From Paracyclopina nana (taxonomy: Eukaryota > Arthropoda > Copepoda > Cyclopoida > Cyclopettidae): a DNA stretch of 64,000 bases. Location of the stretch: assembly GCA_019096065.1 (NCBI GenBank), contig JAGUCH010000001.1, positions 11,470,001 through 11,534,000 of the forward strand, read 5' to 3'. Shown here one piece after another: positions 1-11,976 of the stretch (its first letter is position 1; each line of letters starts with the position of its first letter). A program made the translations under genes and the position numbers. The notes below the pieces were generated by a model, which ran no database searches, was not told the DNA's origin, and worked only from the letters and a program-made list of their open reading frames with translations.

Positions 1-1080
1 ATTTTGAGCTGGCGAGAGTGAAAACTTACGCATCGCGTTATGATTCTACTTAATTGCTAATAAAATTCATTTTGAGACCCAAATCTTATGCATCGCGTCA
101 AACTACTACGAAACTGCAAAGAAACCTGAAATTCCTGAAAAGGCCAATTTTGAGTCAAATGTTAGTTGCAGCTGATGGTTTGAGTCAACTTGACTCAAAA
201 TGTGAGGCAAAGTCACACTTTTGGCTCATTTTGATTTTGCAAGTGCCAAAACTTGCGCATCGCGTTACATTACTTGATCACTGCTATGAAAACGCAAAAT
301 TCTTAACTGAGTCAATTTTGAGTCAAAATGTCAGTTGCAGCTGATAATTTGAGTCAACTTGACTCAAAATGTGAGGCAAAGTCAAACTTTTGGCTCATTT
401 TGATTTTGCAAGTGCCAAAACTTGCGCATCGCGTTACATTACTTGATCACTGCTATGAAAACGCGAAATTCTTGGCTGAGTCAATTGTGAGTCAAAATGT
501 CAGTTGCAGCTGATAGTTTCAGTCATCTTGACTCAAAATGTGAGGCAAAGTCACACTTTTGAAACTTTTTGATTTTGCAACTGCCAAAACTTGCGCATCG
601 CGATACATTACATGATCACTACTATGAAAACGCGAATTTCTTGACTGAGTCAATTTTGAGTCAAAATGTCAGTTGCAGCTGCTAGTTTCAATCATCTTGA
701 CTCAAAATGTGAGGCAAAGTCACATTTTTGGCTCATTTTGAGTTCGCAAGAGCAAAAACTTGCGCATCGCGTCATAATATTGCTAAACTGCATAGAAAAC
801 ATGAAATTCTCGCCAAGGTCAGATTTGAGTCAAAATGTCAGCTGTAACGGATAATTTGAGGCAACTTGACTCTAAATGTGAGGCAAAGTCAAACTTTTAA
901 CTCATTTTGAGTTTGCAAGAGCTAAAACTTGCGCATCGCGTTATACTTCTACTTATCTGCTAATAAAACTCAAAATACTAGGCTAAGTCAATTTTGAGTC
1001 AAAATGTCAGTTGTTTTGGTCAACTTGACTCAATTTATGAGGCAAAGTCAAACTTTTGATGAGCCTTTGGCCTTGCTGTT
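1..1080. repeat. Satellite array, ~169-bp monomers
   Basis: About six diverged tandem copies run from the window edge. The anchor ATGTCAGTTGCAGCTG (or a variant) recurs at 159, 328, 498, 666, 835 and 1004, with spacings of 168-170 bp. A second anchor, GCGCATCGCG, recurs at 255, 425, 593, 762 and 931 with the same period. Each monomer carries several TGAGTCA/TGACTCA heptamers and the inverted repeat GAGTCAA-C-TTGACTC. Short open frames inside are by-products of the repeat. The array continues beyond the left edge, so its true size is unknown. Confidence 0.9.
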
Positions 1081-1440
1081 AAAAGATGCTTTTAAAAGTC
1101 TTATTATGGAGTGGTTACAGCTATTCAAGTCCCATTATGGAGTGGTCTATTTAATGTCCCATCAGTGTATAATAAGATAGGAAAAATCAGACTGAGTCCC
1201 ATCAGTGTATAATAAAACCATAAGGTCCCATCAGTGTATAATAAAAATAGAAGGTCTCAGATTTTGATGAAACTTGGCAAAATGATAGATTTTAGGGCCT
1301 AGTTTCAGAAAAAAATTACCCCAGCTTTCTCTGATCACCAGGAGCTGAGAAATCGCCGAGTGGTCAATTTGTCCATCAGTGCTACATAACGTCCTACCTT
1401 TGACCACTCGTCCTATCAGTGCTACAGTGCGCACGAATAT
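1081..1440. repeat. Short degenerate direct repeats next to the satellite
   Basis: The 20-mer GTCCCATCAGTGTATAATAA occurs at 1156, 1196 and 1225. Related forms (TATCAGTGCTACA and similar) appear near 1375 and 1411, and TTATGGAGTGGT occurs twice near 1105 and 1134. Spacing is irregular, unlike the satellite. No gene is visible here. The stretch from 1441 to 1662 is probably the 5' flank or untranslated leader of the receptor gene that starts at 1663. Confidence 0.6.
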
Positions 1441-1662
1441 ATGTGAGAGCCTTTAACAAAGACGCCAGCCAGCTTTAGCTGAGCAGCCAGAGGCTTGCCA
1501 GTACGAAATCGTTGAGTGGCCCTGCTCTGGCAGCTGAAGTTTTCCCTCAGATTGCTGCAAGAACAGACATTTCATTTATCTCAGTTGGAATTTGTTAGTG
1601 TCTCAACCCAGAAAGGGAGGAGTAGCGTCGTCACATTTCAGTTCTCCGTGGAAAATGACAAC

Positions 1663-3957
1663 ATGAAGTCGCTCTCACTCCATATTTTGGCTGCTGCAAC
1701 TCTACTTTGCTCTTCCGAAGTGACCTTAGCTAGCTTGGAGGGCAGTGAAAAGGACCTTGCTGAGGAAGCTGAAAATGTGTGCATTAACCAAGAAGTCCAA
1801 AGTCAGCTAGTGAATTTGACGTTCATCCAGTCTGTGGTAAGCTTTTTGAGCTGCTAGCTTCTGTACACACGTTATTTTTTTCCATCTAAATTGGATAATT
1901 GGCCGAAGGCTCTTCTGTCCTGCATTGACCTTTTATAGCATACAGCCAATATGTAAAATATCACGGAATGACCCTGGCACAAACTTGTCATTGTTTCCTT
2001 GAAAAATAAATCCAGTTCAATCATTCCACTAGCATTTCTAAAGAACTTGCTGGAGAAAGTTGTCAGTACTCAGCTACTTAATGCTGATATCAATCAAGTT
2101 TATATGAAAATTGTGCAATTGCCACTTATTTTGGGGAAGGAGCGAGCTAGTTGTGTCTTGATATCAAAACAATGCAAGATGATAAAAACCTTTGACTAAT
2201 TTAATTTCCAGGACGAAATAGATTACACCTGGTGCTTGAAGGTGCCACCGAGGTGCAGAGTTTACCGCACAAAATTGGTCACAAGGTGGAAAGAAGAAAA
2301 TGTAACTCGTGTAGTCAATGTGAGGTCATGCTGCCCTGGTTATGAGAGCGATGGCAAAGGCTACTGCAAGGCGATTTGCAGCCAGTCCTGTGGACAGCAT
2401 GGCCACTGTGCAGAACCTGAGGTATGCAGGTGTGATCCTGGCTTCAGTGGACACACCTGTCAAGAAGTTGGATGCCCAGGTATGAATTTATTGAAATCCA
2501 TTCAGGTGAATCAAACATGGGCTCTATCTGATGGGAAATGTTGAAATGAATGCTTCTAACATTTATCAAATGAAAACAGAACAAGCTTTTTCATTGATGC
2601 ATTTCAAGCTTGCAAAGAATCGACATTTTGAAATTTGATATAGCTACAGGCCGAAAAAAATTCATGATTCAGCTGAGAGCGCTTTCTTAAGGGACAAATC
2701 AGCAATGTTACTAAAGCATGAAAACTGTGGACGTGATGCAAAAAATATCAATTATATCAATTTTCAGGTGGAAGGTGGGGGCCGGACTGCACAAATGACT
2801 GCCCTTGTCAAAATGGGGGTCGATGTGAGCCCTACACGGGGAAATGTCTCTGCCCACCTGGATGGAAAGGTGTGCATTGTCAAAATAGGTGCGACCAAAA
2901 CAAGTATGGTCAAGATTGTGCCGAGACGTGTAGCTGCCAAATTGGTCAAAGGTGCCACCATGTGAGTGGAGAGTGTCTTCCTTGCTCACCGGGCACCTAT
3001 GGGGCCCAGTGTGCCAAAACGTGCTCCTGCTCGGCCAATGGCACAGCCTTGTGCCTCCACACCTCCGGTCAGTGTTTCTGCACTGCAAACTGGTATGGAA
3101 ACACTTGCAACCTCCACTGCCCCTTTGGCTACGTGGATGGCATTTGCCACACCAGCCCCATTGAGGGCCAAATCTGCGTCTGCCCCTCAGACCAGATGAT
3201 TTGCGACCATGACAAAGGATGCCTGTGCAAAGAAGGTGGAGATTGCGGGGGTGGCCAAAGACTGCTGGATCTCACTAGAGCTGCTCCTTTGGAAGAGAGT
3301 GACGAGTCCTCGGCCTCTTCCACAACTGCCATTGTACTCTCAGTGGTCTTCCTCACCTTGGCCACCGTGGTCTTGGTTGTTATTTACTACAGAAGAAGGC
3401 TCAAGAGGATGCAGAAAGATTTGCAAAATCGCAGTGTCTACTATGTGGAAAATAGCATCCTGGATCCTGCCAGGCACCACAACCATGATCTGGTCGTGAC
3501 CGATCAGGAGCCTCTTCCCGAAGATCCCACCACTGTAGTAGCTCATCAAATGAGGAATAACTTGCCAAATAACAACAGAGTTGTTGACAAGCCAGAGAAG
3601 AATGTCAACATTGACCGGTTTAAGCTGCATGATGAGGAGCCGGAAGTGGAAGGCGCGAGTTGTCAACAAAACCACGTGGAGAACTGCATGTCAACAACAG
3701 CTGCTGACGGAGCTTGTGCTGCAGCCACCATTGAAGAAAAGGACATCAACGTATATGACGAGAAATGCTCACCAAGCAAGGAGAAAAACAACTTTTTACT
3801 TGACAACTCTAGGAAAATCAACAAGGCTTCCGTGGATCTCGTATTTAACAATCTGGCAGCAGGAAAAGAGGAGAAAGACGAGGACGACGAGAACAATTTA
3901 GATGACATTGCCATAGCAAAAATGACTTCATATCTGAACCAAGAGCCTAGAAAGTGA
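1663..3957 (+). CDS. EMI/EGF-repeat transmembrane receptor (NimA/Draper/MEGF-like)
   Basis: Exons 1663-1836, 2212-2479 and 2768-3957 join in frame to 543 aa. The ATG at 1663 is chosen because it begins a signal peptide (MKSLSLHILAAATLL). Residues ~64-105 form a Cys-rich EMI-like domain (TWC, RCRVYRTK, RSCCPGY), followed by EGF/laminin-type modules up to ~residue 320. One transmembrane helix lies at ~335-355 with a basic stop-transfer RRRLKRM, then ~185 acidic cytoplasmic residues including YLNQ, a possible SH2 ligand. The order EMI, EGFs, one TM is that of Draper, MEGF10, PEAR1 and NimA, the engulfment and scavenger receptors of glia and phagocytes. The few EGF repeats favour a NimA-like or short Draper-like protein. 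I see no clear ITAM, so classical Draper signalling is not shown. Confidence 0.85.
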
Positions 3958-4010
3958 ACATTTTTAGACACACTGTGATATAGCTTAGCTGCATTCATAT
4001 TACTCAAGAC

Positions 4011-4016
4011 AATAAA
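4011..4016 (+). terminator. Poly(A) signal of the EGF receptor gene
   Basis: AATAAA lies 54 nt after the stop codon of the receptor gene. Confidence 0.6.
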
Positions 4017-4243
4017 ATCCAGACTATTTTCCTTAAAAGTACAATTGGCCAACTTAGTTGGGTGTTTTCCTTATTGCTATGTTCAGGCAAAGGCATGCAT
4101 GAAAGTTAAGGAAAGCCTGAGAAAACTTTATGAAAACTCAAAGTCGATCTCGAGAGAACGGCCATTGACTAGAAATATTTATAGCCAAGCGAACTAGAAA
4201 GTCATAAAGGCCAAGGTAATGCGCCAAAGTCTAGTCAGTAGCG

Positions 4244-4942
4244 ATGATGAGCGCAATCATGCACAGTAAAGTTTCACTCATGGTTTTATTATTTTCAACT
4301 GTTTTGGGGGGAGAATTGCAAAAAGGGCAATTTGGTTACTTCATAACTGGAAGAGGATGTGGAACCAACACAAAAATAAATTATTTGAAAACCTTTCCGG
4401 AAGATCCTTCTCTCCACGATTGCACATTCATTATGGATAAAATTTTGCCCCAAAGATTGAAAAGACCAGGTAAATGAATCTAAATGATCTTACTAGGCCT
4501 GCACTAATCGACAGTGATTTATGAAGATTTTCAATGTGAAGACAATTTAGGTTGGGTGACAGTTGATGACAACTATTGTGCCCAAATGTTTGAGCAAGTA
4601 TGGAAGAATTTCCAAGAGAGCCAATTAGCGTGCCAATCCTTGGGACCCGGGGCCACTCTATTTGAACCGGTTAATGCCAACTTTACAACAATTGCAAAGA
4701 CCTTTCCACCTCATGGAGCACATATTGGGCTTAGCGACTTGGGCCGAACTAAAGGAGATTTCCGCCTTTTGACCAATCCTGAAACCCCGCTGAGCTACAC
4801 AAATTGGGAAACAGGGCCTTCAACTGTATCAAATTACAATTGTGCTTACATTCAAACAACAACTGGTTTATGGAAAGACTACTTATGTGACACCACGCGA
4901 CCATTCATTTGCCAAAGACCAAAATTATATTTCTACATTTAA
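4244..4942 (+). CDS. Secreted C-type lectin-like protein
   Basis: Exons 4244-4469 and 4515-4942 (a 45-nt intron) give 217 aa. A hydrophobic N terminus (SLMVLLFSTVLGG) is a signal peptide. A short Cys-containing N-terminal region (to residue ~75, GRGCGTN and HDCTF) precedes a C-type lectin fold, residues ~85-212: LGWVTVDDNYC at the start, then QLACQSLG, the WKDYLC that matches the family WxD-x-C motif, and a closing PFICQR. The four core cysteines are present. The EPN or QPD sugar-specificity motif is missing; SYTNWETGPS occupies the region, so calcium-dependent sugar binding is doubtful. Such lectins act in arthropod immunity or as general extracellular binding proteins, but the ligand cannot be inferred. 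There is no transmembrane segment. Confidence 0.85.
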
Positions 4943-5022
4943 AAATTACTTTTTTATGCATGCAGCGTTCAGACTTATTGTCAAGCAACTAACGCATTAC
5001 CTTATCTTACGTTTCCAAACCA

Positions 5023-5028
5023 ATTAAA
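5023..5028 (+). terminator. Possible poly(A) signal of the lectin gene
   Basis: ATTAAA lies 81 nt after the lectin stop codon. It is a weaker variant hexamer, and no AATAAA lies closer. Confidence 0.4.
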
Positions 5029-8000
5029 GATCACTAGCTAAGAACCAACACAAACTGACGCTAAAAATATTGCTGTTTAATAAAATATGAAAAGAATTTT
5101 GCCTTTTTACTTTCGTTAAATTCCTGATCAATGTAGAGAAATCTACATCGAAATCGCCCAACATATCTTGAAGCACACTCTCAAAAAAGAAAGAACCACT
5201 TTTTTTACTGCTTTTGCTGTAAAGCTCACTTTTGGCCATAGTTGCTTGCTCTCTCAGCTAATTTTATAGAAGCAAGGAAAAGTAAAATTAATTTTTTTTC
5301 ATATTGACCTCTCACAGTTTTCATTCAGAGGGATTGTTTAATCAAAAGAGTCATGCATTAAAGCTAATCGGGAAAGTACATGCGCAAATTCTGCACTTCA
5401 AGGCGTATTATTAAAATCGATGATGAGGCCTAAATTGTAGTCATAATCAATGTGGTTTCGGGTTTGCATTTTGTAATTTAATCATGAGCAACTGAAAAAA
5501 GCGGTTCAGTCTAACAAAAGATCTCTTTTGCCTGGGTAAATCTTTAATGGCGCGATTAGGCTGAATGCCAAAAGTTTTATTTTATTTTTTGCCAACATGT
5601 CAGTCATGTTGCCATATAAGTACAGGCTAAAAACTAGGCTCATTATAATTTTTGTGTGCTTTTGACGCCAATACTCAGCACAAAACGACCAAGATTGTTG
5701 TATTTTTAGTTGCAGTATTTAAGAAGGTTGCGAGAATGGAAGCAAAGTTTGCGTTCTTGAGGGGATGACGAAAAAACATTCAATGAGTTGAGCTAAAATG
5801 CCGAAAATTCCAAGTTTGAAGGGGAAATCAATTTTCTCGAATGATTCAAAATTCCATGCTGAAAGTAGATCAGCCTGAATTTGCAAAGTGTCCAGCAAAA
5901 AGGAAACTTAAACTAGCCAAGGTTCTGAATCTTGCGCACCATCAGGATCTAATCCAAATAAATAGATGCGATAATTTTTTTTAGATTTAAAAAGATAAAT
6001 TACATTTTCCTTTCAATTTACTACAGCTGACGGTTCGTAAGATTATGTAATTTAGGTTTCAAATATACGAGAAAGCATCAACAATAATTTTATTATCATT
6101 TGTATTTTGAAGCTCTATGCAAAATGCCGGCTAATTTTTTGCGCACTAATCTTGACAAATTCCTAAGCAATACGACCATAAACGAGGCCAGGGACAAGGC
6201 AACTAGAGAAACGCTTGAGATGCTTTCGCAAAAGTGATACAAAATTCCAGTACTTTTGAAGAAGTTACGGAACCAAGATGTACGTAAACTAGCTCTCGAA
6301 TCAATGATGCTTCTAAAATTATTTTTGCTTGCAATTTTGTCTGTTTTTGGTCAGAAATGCTATGTTAAAAAGAGGGTTGGAGCAGTGGGGTGGAACTGGA
6401 ATGTCAAAATTCCAATCACAAAATATTCAAGCTCTACTCAGTTGTCTTTTTTGTATCGAGGAAAAAAACGAATGTTCCAATAAAATTATCAGAATAATCC
6501 TAAGCAAAGCCTTGAAATACCGCCCTTTGAAATTGCCTGCATTGAATTGACATTTCACCAGCCAAATTATGTACATTTTCAAATAACAGCAAATTAATTC
6601 CTTTTTTTAAGTTTGGCGAAAAAAGGGGGAAAAGCTTGATCAAGGGAAATAAATAGTAAAAGTTGCCTTATTCAGCCAGCTTGAATAAGTTTTGAGCTGA
6701 AGAAGACAATTGGAAAGCTTTTTAAAATCGATTGAACTATAAACTTCGAAATGAAGCAGAGACTTTCGTAGGTTCAGGCCTGATTTTAGAGCATAGGGTT
6801 AGGTCACATTCTTTCTAAAATCGGCCTTCATACTTTATAGGGAAGGAGAGAATCATTCAAGGAAATCAAAATTCTGTGCTACTTTCGAATTCGTTTTCTA
6901 GCTGCCAAAATGCATTAGGGCTGAAAATGCACTATTTTGAAGGTCCATTTAACAAAAAAGAAATTGCAACTCCGCTTGACTTGTTGTTCTTTCTTTGGGA
7001 TTGTTATGCTCCTCGGTTAGTGTTTATTAGTTTTTACTACTGTTATTGTAAGCAAAGCGTGTGACCTAGGGAGGAAACTTCAAAGGAGAAAAAGCCACGG
7101 GGATTTAAAACACTAAGGCTATGCTCATATTCAACATAAAAAAGCAATTAATTATGAGGACTCTGAGAAAATCATAATGAATTAATGTCAATCTAGCGAA
7201 CTAAAATAATCTAGGACTTTAAAATATCGAGAATTCTAGAAAGAAAAGCTTTTTAGCTTACTTCTTTGCTTTGCTTGATTCGAATGCAAATCATGAAAAT
7301 AATTTTCACGATTTGCCCACCCTAATGCAATTTTGCACGTTGACACCATGTTTGACACATGTTGCCAACTGCAAACAAAGCTTTGTTTTTTCTTGCGTTA
7401 CCTTGAAGAAAGCCAAATCATCACACAGTATTGAACTTGTCAAACCTTGTCTCTGTCACCAACACCTTTAAAAAATAGTACACAAGTTGCAAGATTGGGA
7501 CACCCTGTGATGCTTTTACTACGCTCATTCTGGGCATAAATTATTGTCCCTTGTTGTTGCTTGGCCATTTGAAGCAGAAAATAAGGCAGAAGTAGTGGCT
7601 TTCTCTAATTCTCCCAATAAAAGCAGCGCCCTGTGTAGTGCTTATTATATATAGGTACAACTCATAATCTCTAGTAGTGGCTAGTAAAAGAAAACTGTAG
7701 CACTATTCAATGGCACGACAGGAATTTGTGTGTGAAATTAATCCATGTCCTTGTTTGATCTCGAATTCCTAATGCTTCAAGATCTGCTCACCTGCTTTAG
7801 ATAGTAAGGGCCTACCCCACTGATTCAGGCTATTGACCTTGATTGTCAACTTTGTAGGAGAATGATTGGAATCCAGTTCAAAGATGAACCTTGAACTGAC
7901 TCTTTAAAAAAAGGGTAGAGAAGATTCATGTACGCTTTAAAAGACTATAGGAGAAATCCCATGAAAAGCTGATACATATTCGAAGGATCATTGCAGATGA

Positions 8001-8300
8001 CAGATTCAACCTTTTTTAGATATGCAAATGGTTAAGCATATTGAAAAAGTCGCGAAATAGCGATAAAATGATCCCTTTGATAGTTAAAACTCTGTTCAAG
8101 CATAGTTAGGCACAAGGATTGGAAATAGTCCAATTTTATTTTACAAGGCATGTCAGTGACTGTTTTTTGATAAATGAATTTTAGAGAAAAGAACGGCCAC
8201 GCCCATCACATAAGGAAGAAGACTTGACAAAAGATTTGCTGCTAGAAAGCTGCTGGAGGAATTTTCAGAAATATGTCAAAAGTTGATTGATTTCCACCGC

Positions 8301-8350
8301 TTGGCGCCCAGGAAGAAAACTGTCGACTTGAGTCTAGACATTGAGGCGCC
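8301..8350. repeat. GGCGCC / GTCTAGAC module
   Basis: TTGGCGCC at 8301, GTCTAGAC at 8332 and GGCGCC at 8345. The same combination and order recurs twice upstream of the colmedin-like gene at 17949-18042, which suggests a small dispersed repeat or a shared protein-binding module. Confidence 0.45.
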
Positions 8351-9183
8351 AGAATTGCTCATTTATGAAAAATTGTAAACAAATTCGTCAAAAATGAGAA
8401 AACAACAACAAGTCTTTGTCTTTCTCCTTCTGACAACAGGGAGACAAATCAGTGGACAGGGCACATAGTTTAAGCATACAGTGGCAAAACCCCAGTTGCA
8501 TTTCACATCAAATTGAAAAATCGTGAACTTTAGCTTAAATGTCACATTGACATACATGCTAAAGATATGACAGTTATGCAAGGAAGGGTTGGCATCGACC
8601 CATGTGAAAAGCTGAACATTCTAGCTATTCACTCATGTAAGAGGTGACAAAAATGCTTTTTAAAATGGCATTTCATTCTGCTTGCTCAGGTCAGTACATT
8701 TTGACACCCTTTCAACAGTAGCTTGATGAGAAAAATTGTTGCACCCTCGAGGAAGGTCAAAATTACAAAAATCGTCAATCTAAAAATTACCAAGGGTCTA
8801 TTCAGTTTATTATTAATCACTATATGTGATAAAAGGACAATGTTCCCCTAGAAAGCACCTAACAGCTTTAGCAGATTTCACTTGAACTCGCCCGCGCGCG
8901 CGCATCTCTGTATGGTGCACAGTTGGACAAAAGTACGAAATACCCCCCACCAAACCTTCAAGATGGTAAGGAAAATTAGCTCCGTTCATCCAATTATCAT
9001 AATAAAGAGGGGTTTAAAAGCGTATTTTCTGACTAAGGCCCCCTTGTGCTTTCTGAGGCTATTACGTGCTTTTCAGATCGACTTAAGTCAGTGACATTGC
9101 GAAATTGCCATGGTGTTGCTGCGTCACATTTGTGGCTGCTTTTCTTTACTAGCTGCTAAATTCAATATTGAAGTTTACTGACC

Positions 9184-11962
9184 ATGAACTTTAGTAGCTT
9201 CAGTGAAATCATCGTGATGATTTTCACCTCTCTGCTCATAGGTAAGCCATGGTAAAGCACGAATATTCAAAAGTCAAATAAGAACTTTTGCCCATTTTGC
9301 TGCAGGCTTGGCATTTGCTGACACCGGATTCAGCGATGTTTACAGTGCCATCAAAATGCTCACGAGTCGGCCTCAAATTCCCTTTTTTGACCCCAGCATG
9401 CCCACCAAATTGGTCGCACCGTCTGATACAACCGCGACGCTCACGTGTAAAGTCCACAACTTGGGAAATTACACAGTAAGACATACTTTTGGTTTGCTTT
9501 TGCAATTGTGACATTTCAAGGCTGTTTCTCCACGTCGTAGAAAAATTTGTTCCACGTGATTTTCTGACATTTCCTTCGTACGTTTTCGTTTTAGGTGTCC
9601 TGGATCCGACACAAGGATTTACTCATTTTGTCTGTTGGCCGGTTGAAATACAACAGTGATAAGCGATATGAAATTGTCAACCGCCCCAATACAGACGAGT
9701 ACCAATTACGTATTCATTACGTGCAGCCCAAAGACGAGGGCGTTTACGAATGCCAGATCTCCACGACACCCATCAACGCATTTTACATCAATCTCAAAGT
9801 CATCGAAGGAGGTAATGGTGAAAAGTATTGGTGCAAAGCTTGAAAACATTGCAATGTCTGTCAAGAACACAAAGGAGTAAGCACAAAGAAAGGGGAGCTG
9901 TCAGTGAAAATTGCAATTTCCAAGTGCTATCTTGGGTATTCGGTGTATTTAGATTAGCCCAAGCTGACGACTTGGCTCAAGCAAAATCTGTTTATCCAAT
10001 ATCATTATTGGATGTTAAAGTCATACAGTTTTATGCTCTTAGCTTTCGAAACGTGCTTTTTAAAGCAAGTAACACTTGCCTCAACTTGGACGACACAGAT
10101 TAGTTCGGAATTTAAAAAAAGGCAAAATGTGGAAAGCTGGGAGCATGCATCAAACTCTAGAAGTAGCTGATGATGGGAGAAAATGAGTGCTAAAAAGCAC
10201 TTTTGTAAGTTGCAAGTAAGCCTCTACAACATACAACACAGTATATGAAATGTGAGAGAAGCATGACAATGTAAGCTAGTTCAACAACAGCAGAAAAAAG
10301 CCAGCTTTTACTTGAAAATCGAAACTTTGGGGAAAATTCTTGGCTCACCCGCTCGCGAACTAGGATGTATTTTCTTTAGAATTCAAAAATAAACGCTGTT
10401 TAATGCTCCCAGGGGCTCAAAAATACCAACGCTCATAAACGAATCCCTAATGTACGAAACATTGGGCCAATATACTTTAAGTAATCATTGAGACTCTTAT
10501 TCAGAGTTCAACTTTACAACAGCTTGAAATAGAATCCTACAACGATGTTCTGGTCATCTGCAGGTTTTTTCTGCAGTGAGATTCTACGATATGATTAGAA
10601 AACAACACTTTTTTAGCCAAAGGAAAATATCAGATAAGGCACACAAATTTCGAAAGCATTGTGTGTTGTTTGCAAATGTCAGCCTCAGTTTGTGTTGCTC
10701 TAGGCCTTATTTTTCTTTATCACCAAATTCACACACAGTTAATTTGAGCTTGAAAAAATCCTGGGAACTTCCCTACGTTGTTGTTATAAGCTGCTTTCGC
10801 TTTTTTGCAGATGGACCTACAGGCAAAAATTATACTGCTTTCGACATGGAAAAAGAAGAACCTATTCCCTCAACAGATTCCACCTGTAAGTCGGCCATTA
10901 AAAGCCTAGTGCTAGCGTAGAAATATTTAACTTGAAAAATCCAGATAACTCGAGTTTTTGCGGATGAAAAATATTTCCGCACAAAAATGAGGCACGCAAC
11001 TTTTTTGCTCAACAAATTGCCTTACCTTCATGCTGTTCCGGAAAGTATTTGAAGAAGAACTTTTCAAGCTATGAGAAATCACTGGACACTAATTTTTAAT
11101 TTGGAGCCCGTTGATCTGAGCACTGAAACGATTTGTTATGAAAACATTTGATAGGTTCTGTTGACTGGCTCAGTACAACTCGTATCTAGTTTTACCAAAA
11201 ACATTCATCGGTGCAGCAAATTTAGGGCACTTTAATCTTTTTGTTTAAAAAAAAATTTATCGGCCACGCAATCTGATGTCAGAATTGCCCTCAAATAAGA
11301 ATATGGTTAGATTGAATAGAAATACCTGAGATTTTTACAAACGAAGCTTGATTTCTTTTAGCAGCTACATCAAAAATCCTCGGTGGACCAGATATGTATG
11401 TGAAGATTGGTGACATGGTAAACCTGACTTGCGTAATTAGTGGTACAAATGCTCCTCCAAAGCACATCTTCTGGTACCACGAAGAGAAGGTGGGCTGTAA
11501 AACTTAGAAATTCGAACTCTTTTTATTCACCAATATTCATTTTCTATTTTAGGTGATTAGCTACTATTCAAACAGAGGGGGCTTGGGAGGTGTGAGCATC
11601 ATAACCGAAAAAGGTGATGTCACTGTCAGTACATTGCTAATAAAAGGAGCCGAAGAAATTGATGAGGTATGATTAATTCCAGCCTGAATAATTATACAGC
11701 TAAAAACATCTTCTTTTAGGGCTCATACATTTGTGATCCCTCAAATTCTGAAGAGGCAAAAACAAGAGTTTTTGTGCTTGATGGTAACTTATTGCTGTAT
11801 AATTAAATATTTCTTTAAGAAAGTAACTATTAATTATTTTAAGATGTTGAATACCTGCAGAGAGAAGCCCTAGCAGCCCAAGTTGCCTCAGATGCCCACA
11901 AATCAATGTTATGTCTTTTATTATTCCTGTTAAGCAATGTGATAACAATTAATATTGTATGA
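9184..11962 (+). CDS. dpr: Dpr family two-Ig cell-surface receptor
   Basis: Eight exons (9184-9241, 9306-9475, 9595-9811, 10811-10885, 11362-11489, 11553-11666, 11720-11783, 11844-11962) give 314 aa. A signal peptide (MNFSSFSEIIVMIFTSLLIG) is followed by Ig1 with Cys67 and Cys129 and the family signature VSWIRHKDLLILSVGR ... DEGVYECQISTTP. Ig2 follows with Cys197 and Cys259 (VNLTC ... GSYIC) after ILGGPDMYV. The last 18 residues are hydrophobic and end at the stop, which fits a GPI-attachment signal, as known for Dprs. Dpr proteins bind DIP receptors and specify synaptic partners in insects. Which Drosophila Dpr it matches cannot be decided here. Exon 5 has tandem TAG/CAG acceptors (11361 and 11364), allowing a one-residue variant. 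A paralogue lies at the right end of the window. Confidence 0.92.
11917..11922 (-). terminator. Poly(A) signal of the colmedin-like gene, inside the dpr last exon
   Basis: On the minus strand AATAAA lies 55 nt beyond the colmedin-like stop codon. It falls within the coding part of the last dpr exon on the other strand, so the two mature transcripts probably overlap. Confidence 0.5.
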
Positions 11963-11976
11963 AGGGAATAATAGCA

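Larger units (their letters stand above)
4943..9183. other. Gene-poor AT-rich intergenic region
   Basis: 4.2 kb between the lectin and Dpr genes. No open frame here has recognisable domains or convincing splice partners. One 71-codon frame on the minus strand (5024-5239) is Ser/Lys-rich at its start but matches nothing I know. A short GGCGCC/TCTAGAC module sits at 8301-8350 and a brief CG run near 8890. The Dpr promoter should lie in the last few hundred bases, but no clear TATA or initiator stands out. Confidence 0.6.

Noticed and set aside
54-854. Three similar open frames of 61-96 codons starting at 54, 328 and 666
   Set aside because: They are the same phase of the 169-bp satellite repeated; the open frame follows the repeat and there is no domain, start context or splicing.
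1-1080. CRISPR-like array
   Set aside because: Repeats are 169-bp diverged tandem units without unique spacers, in an intron-bearing eukaryotic genome.
5024-5239. 71-codon minus-strand frame beginning MAKSELYSKSSKK
   Set aside because: No recognisable family and no supporting exon or poly(A) signal; kept only as a note in the intergenic entry.
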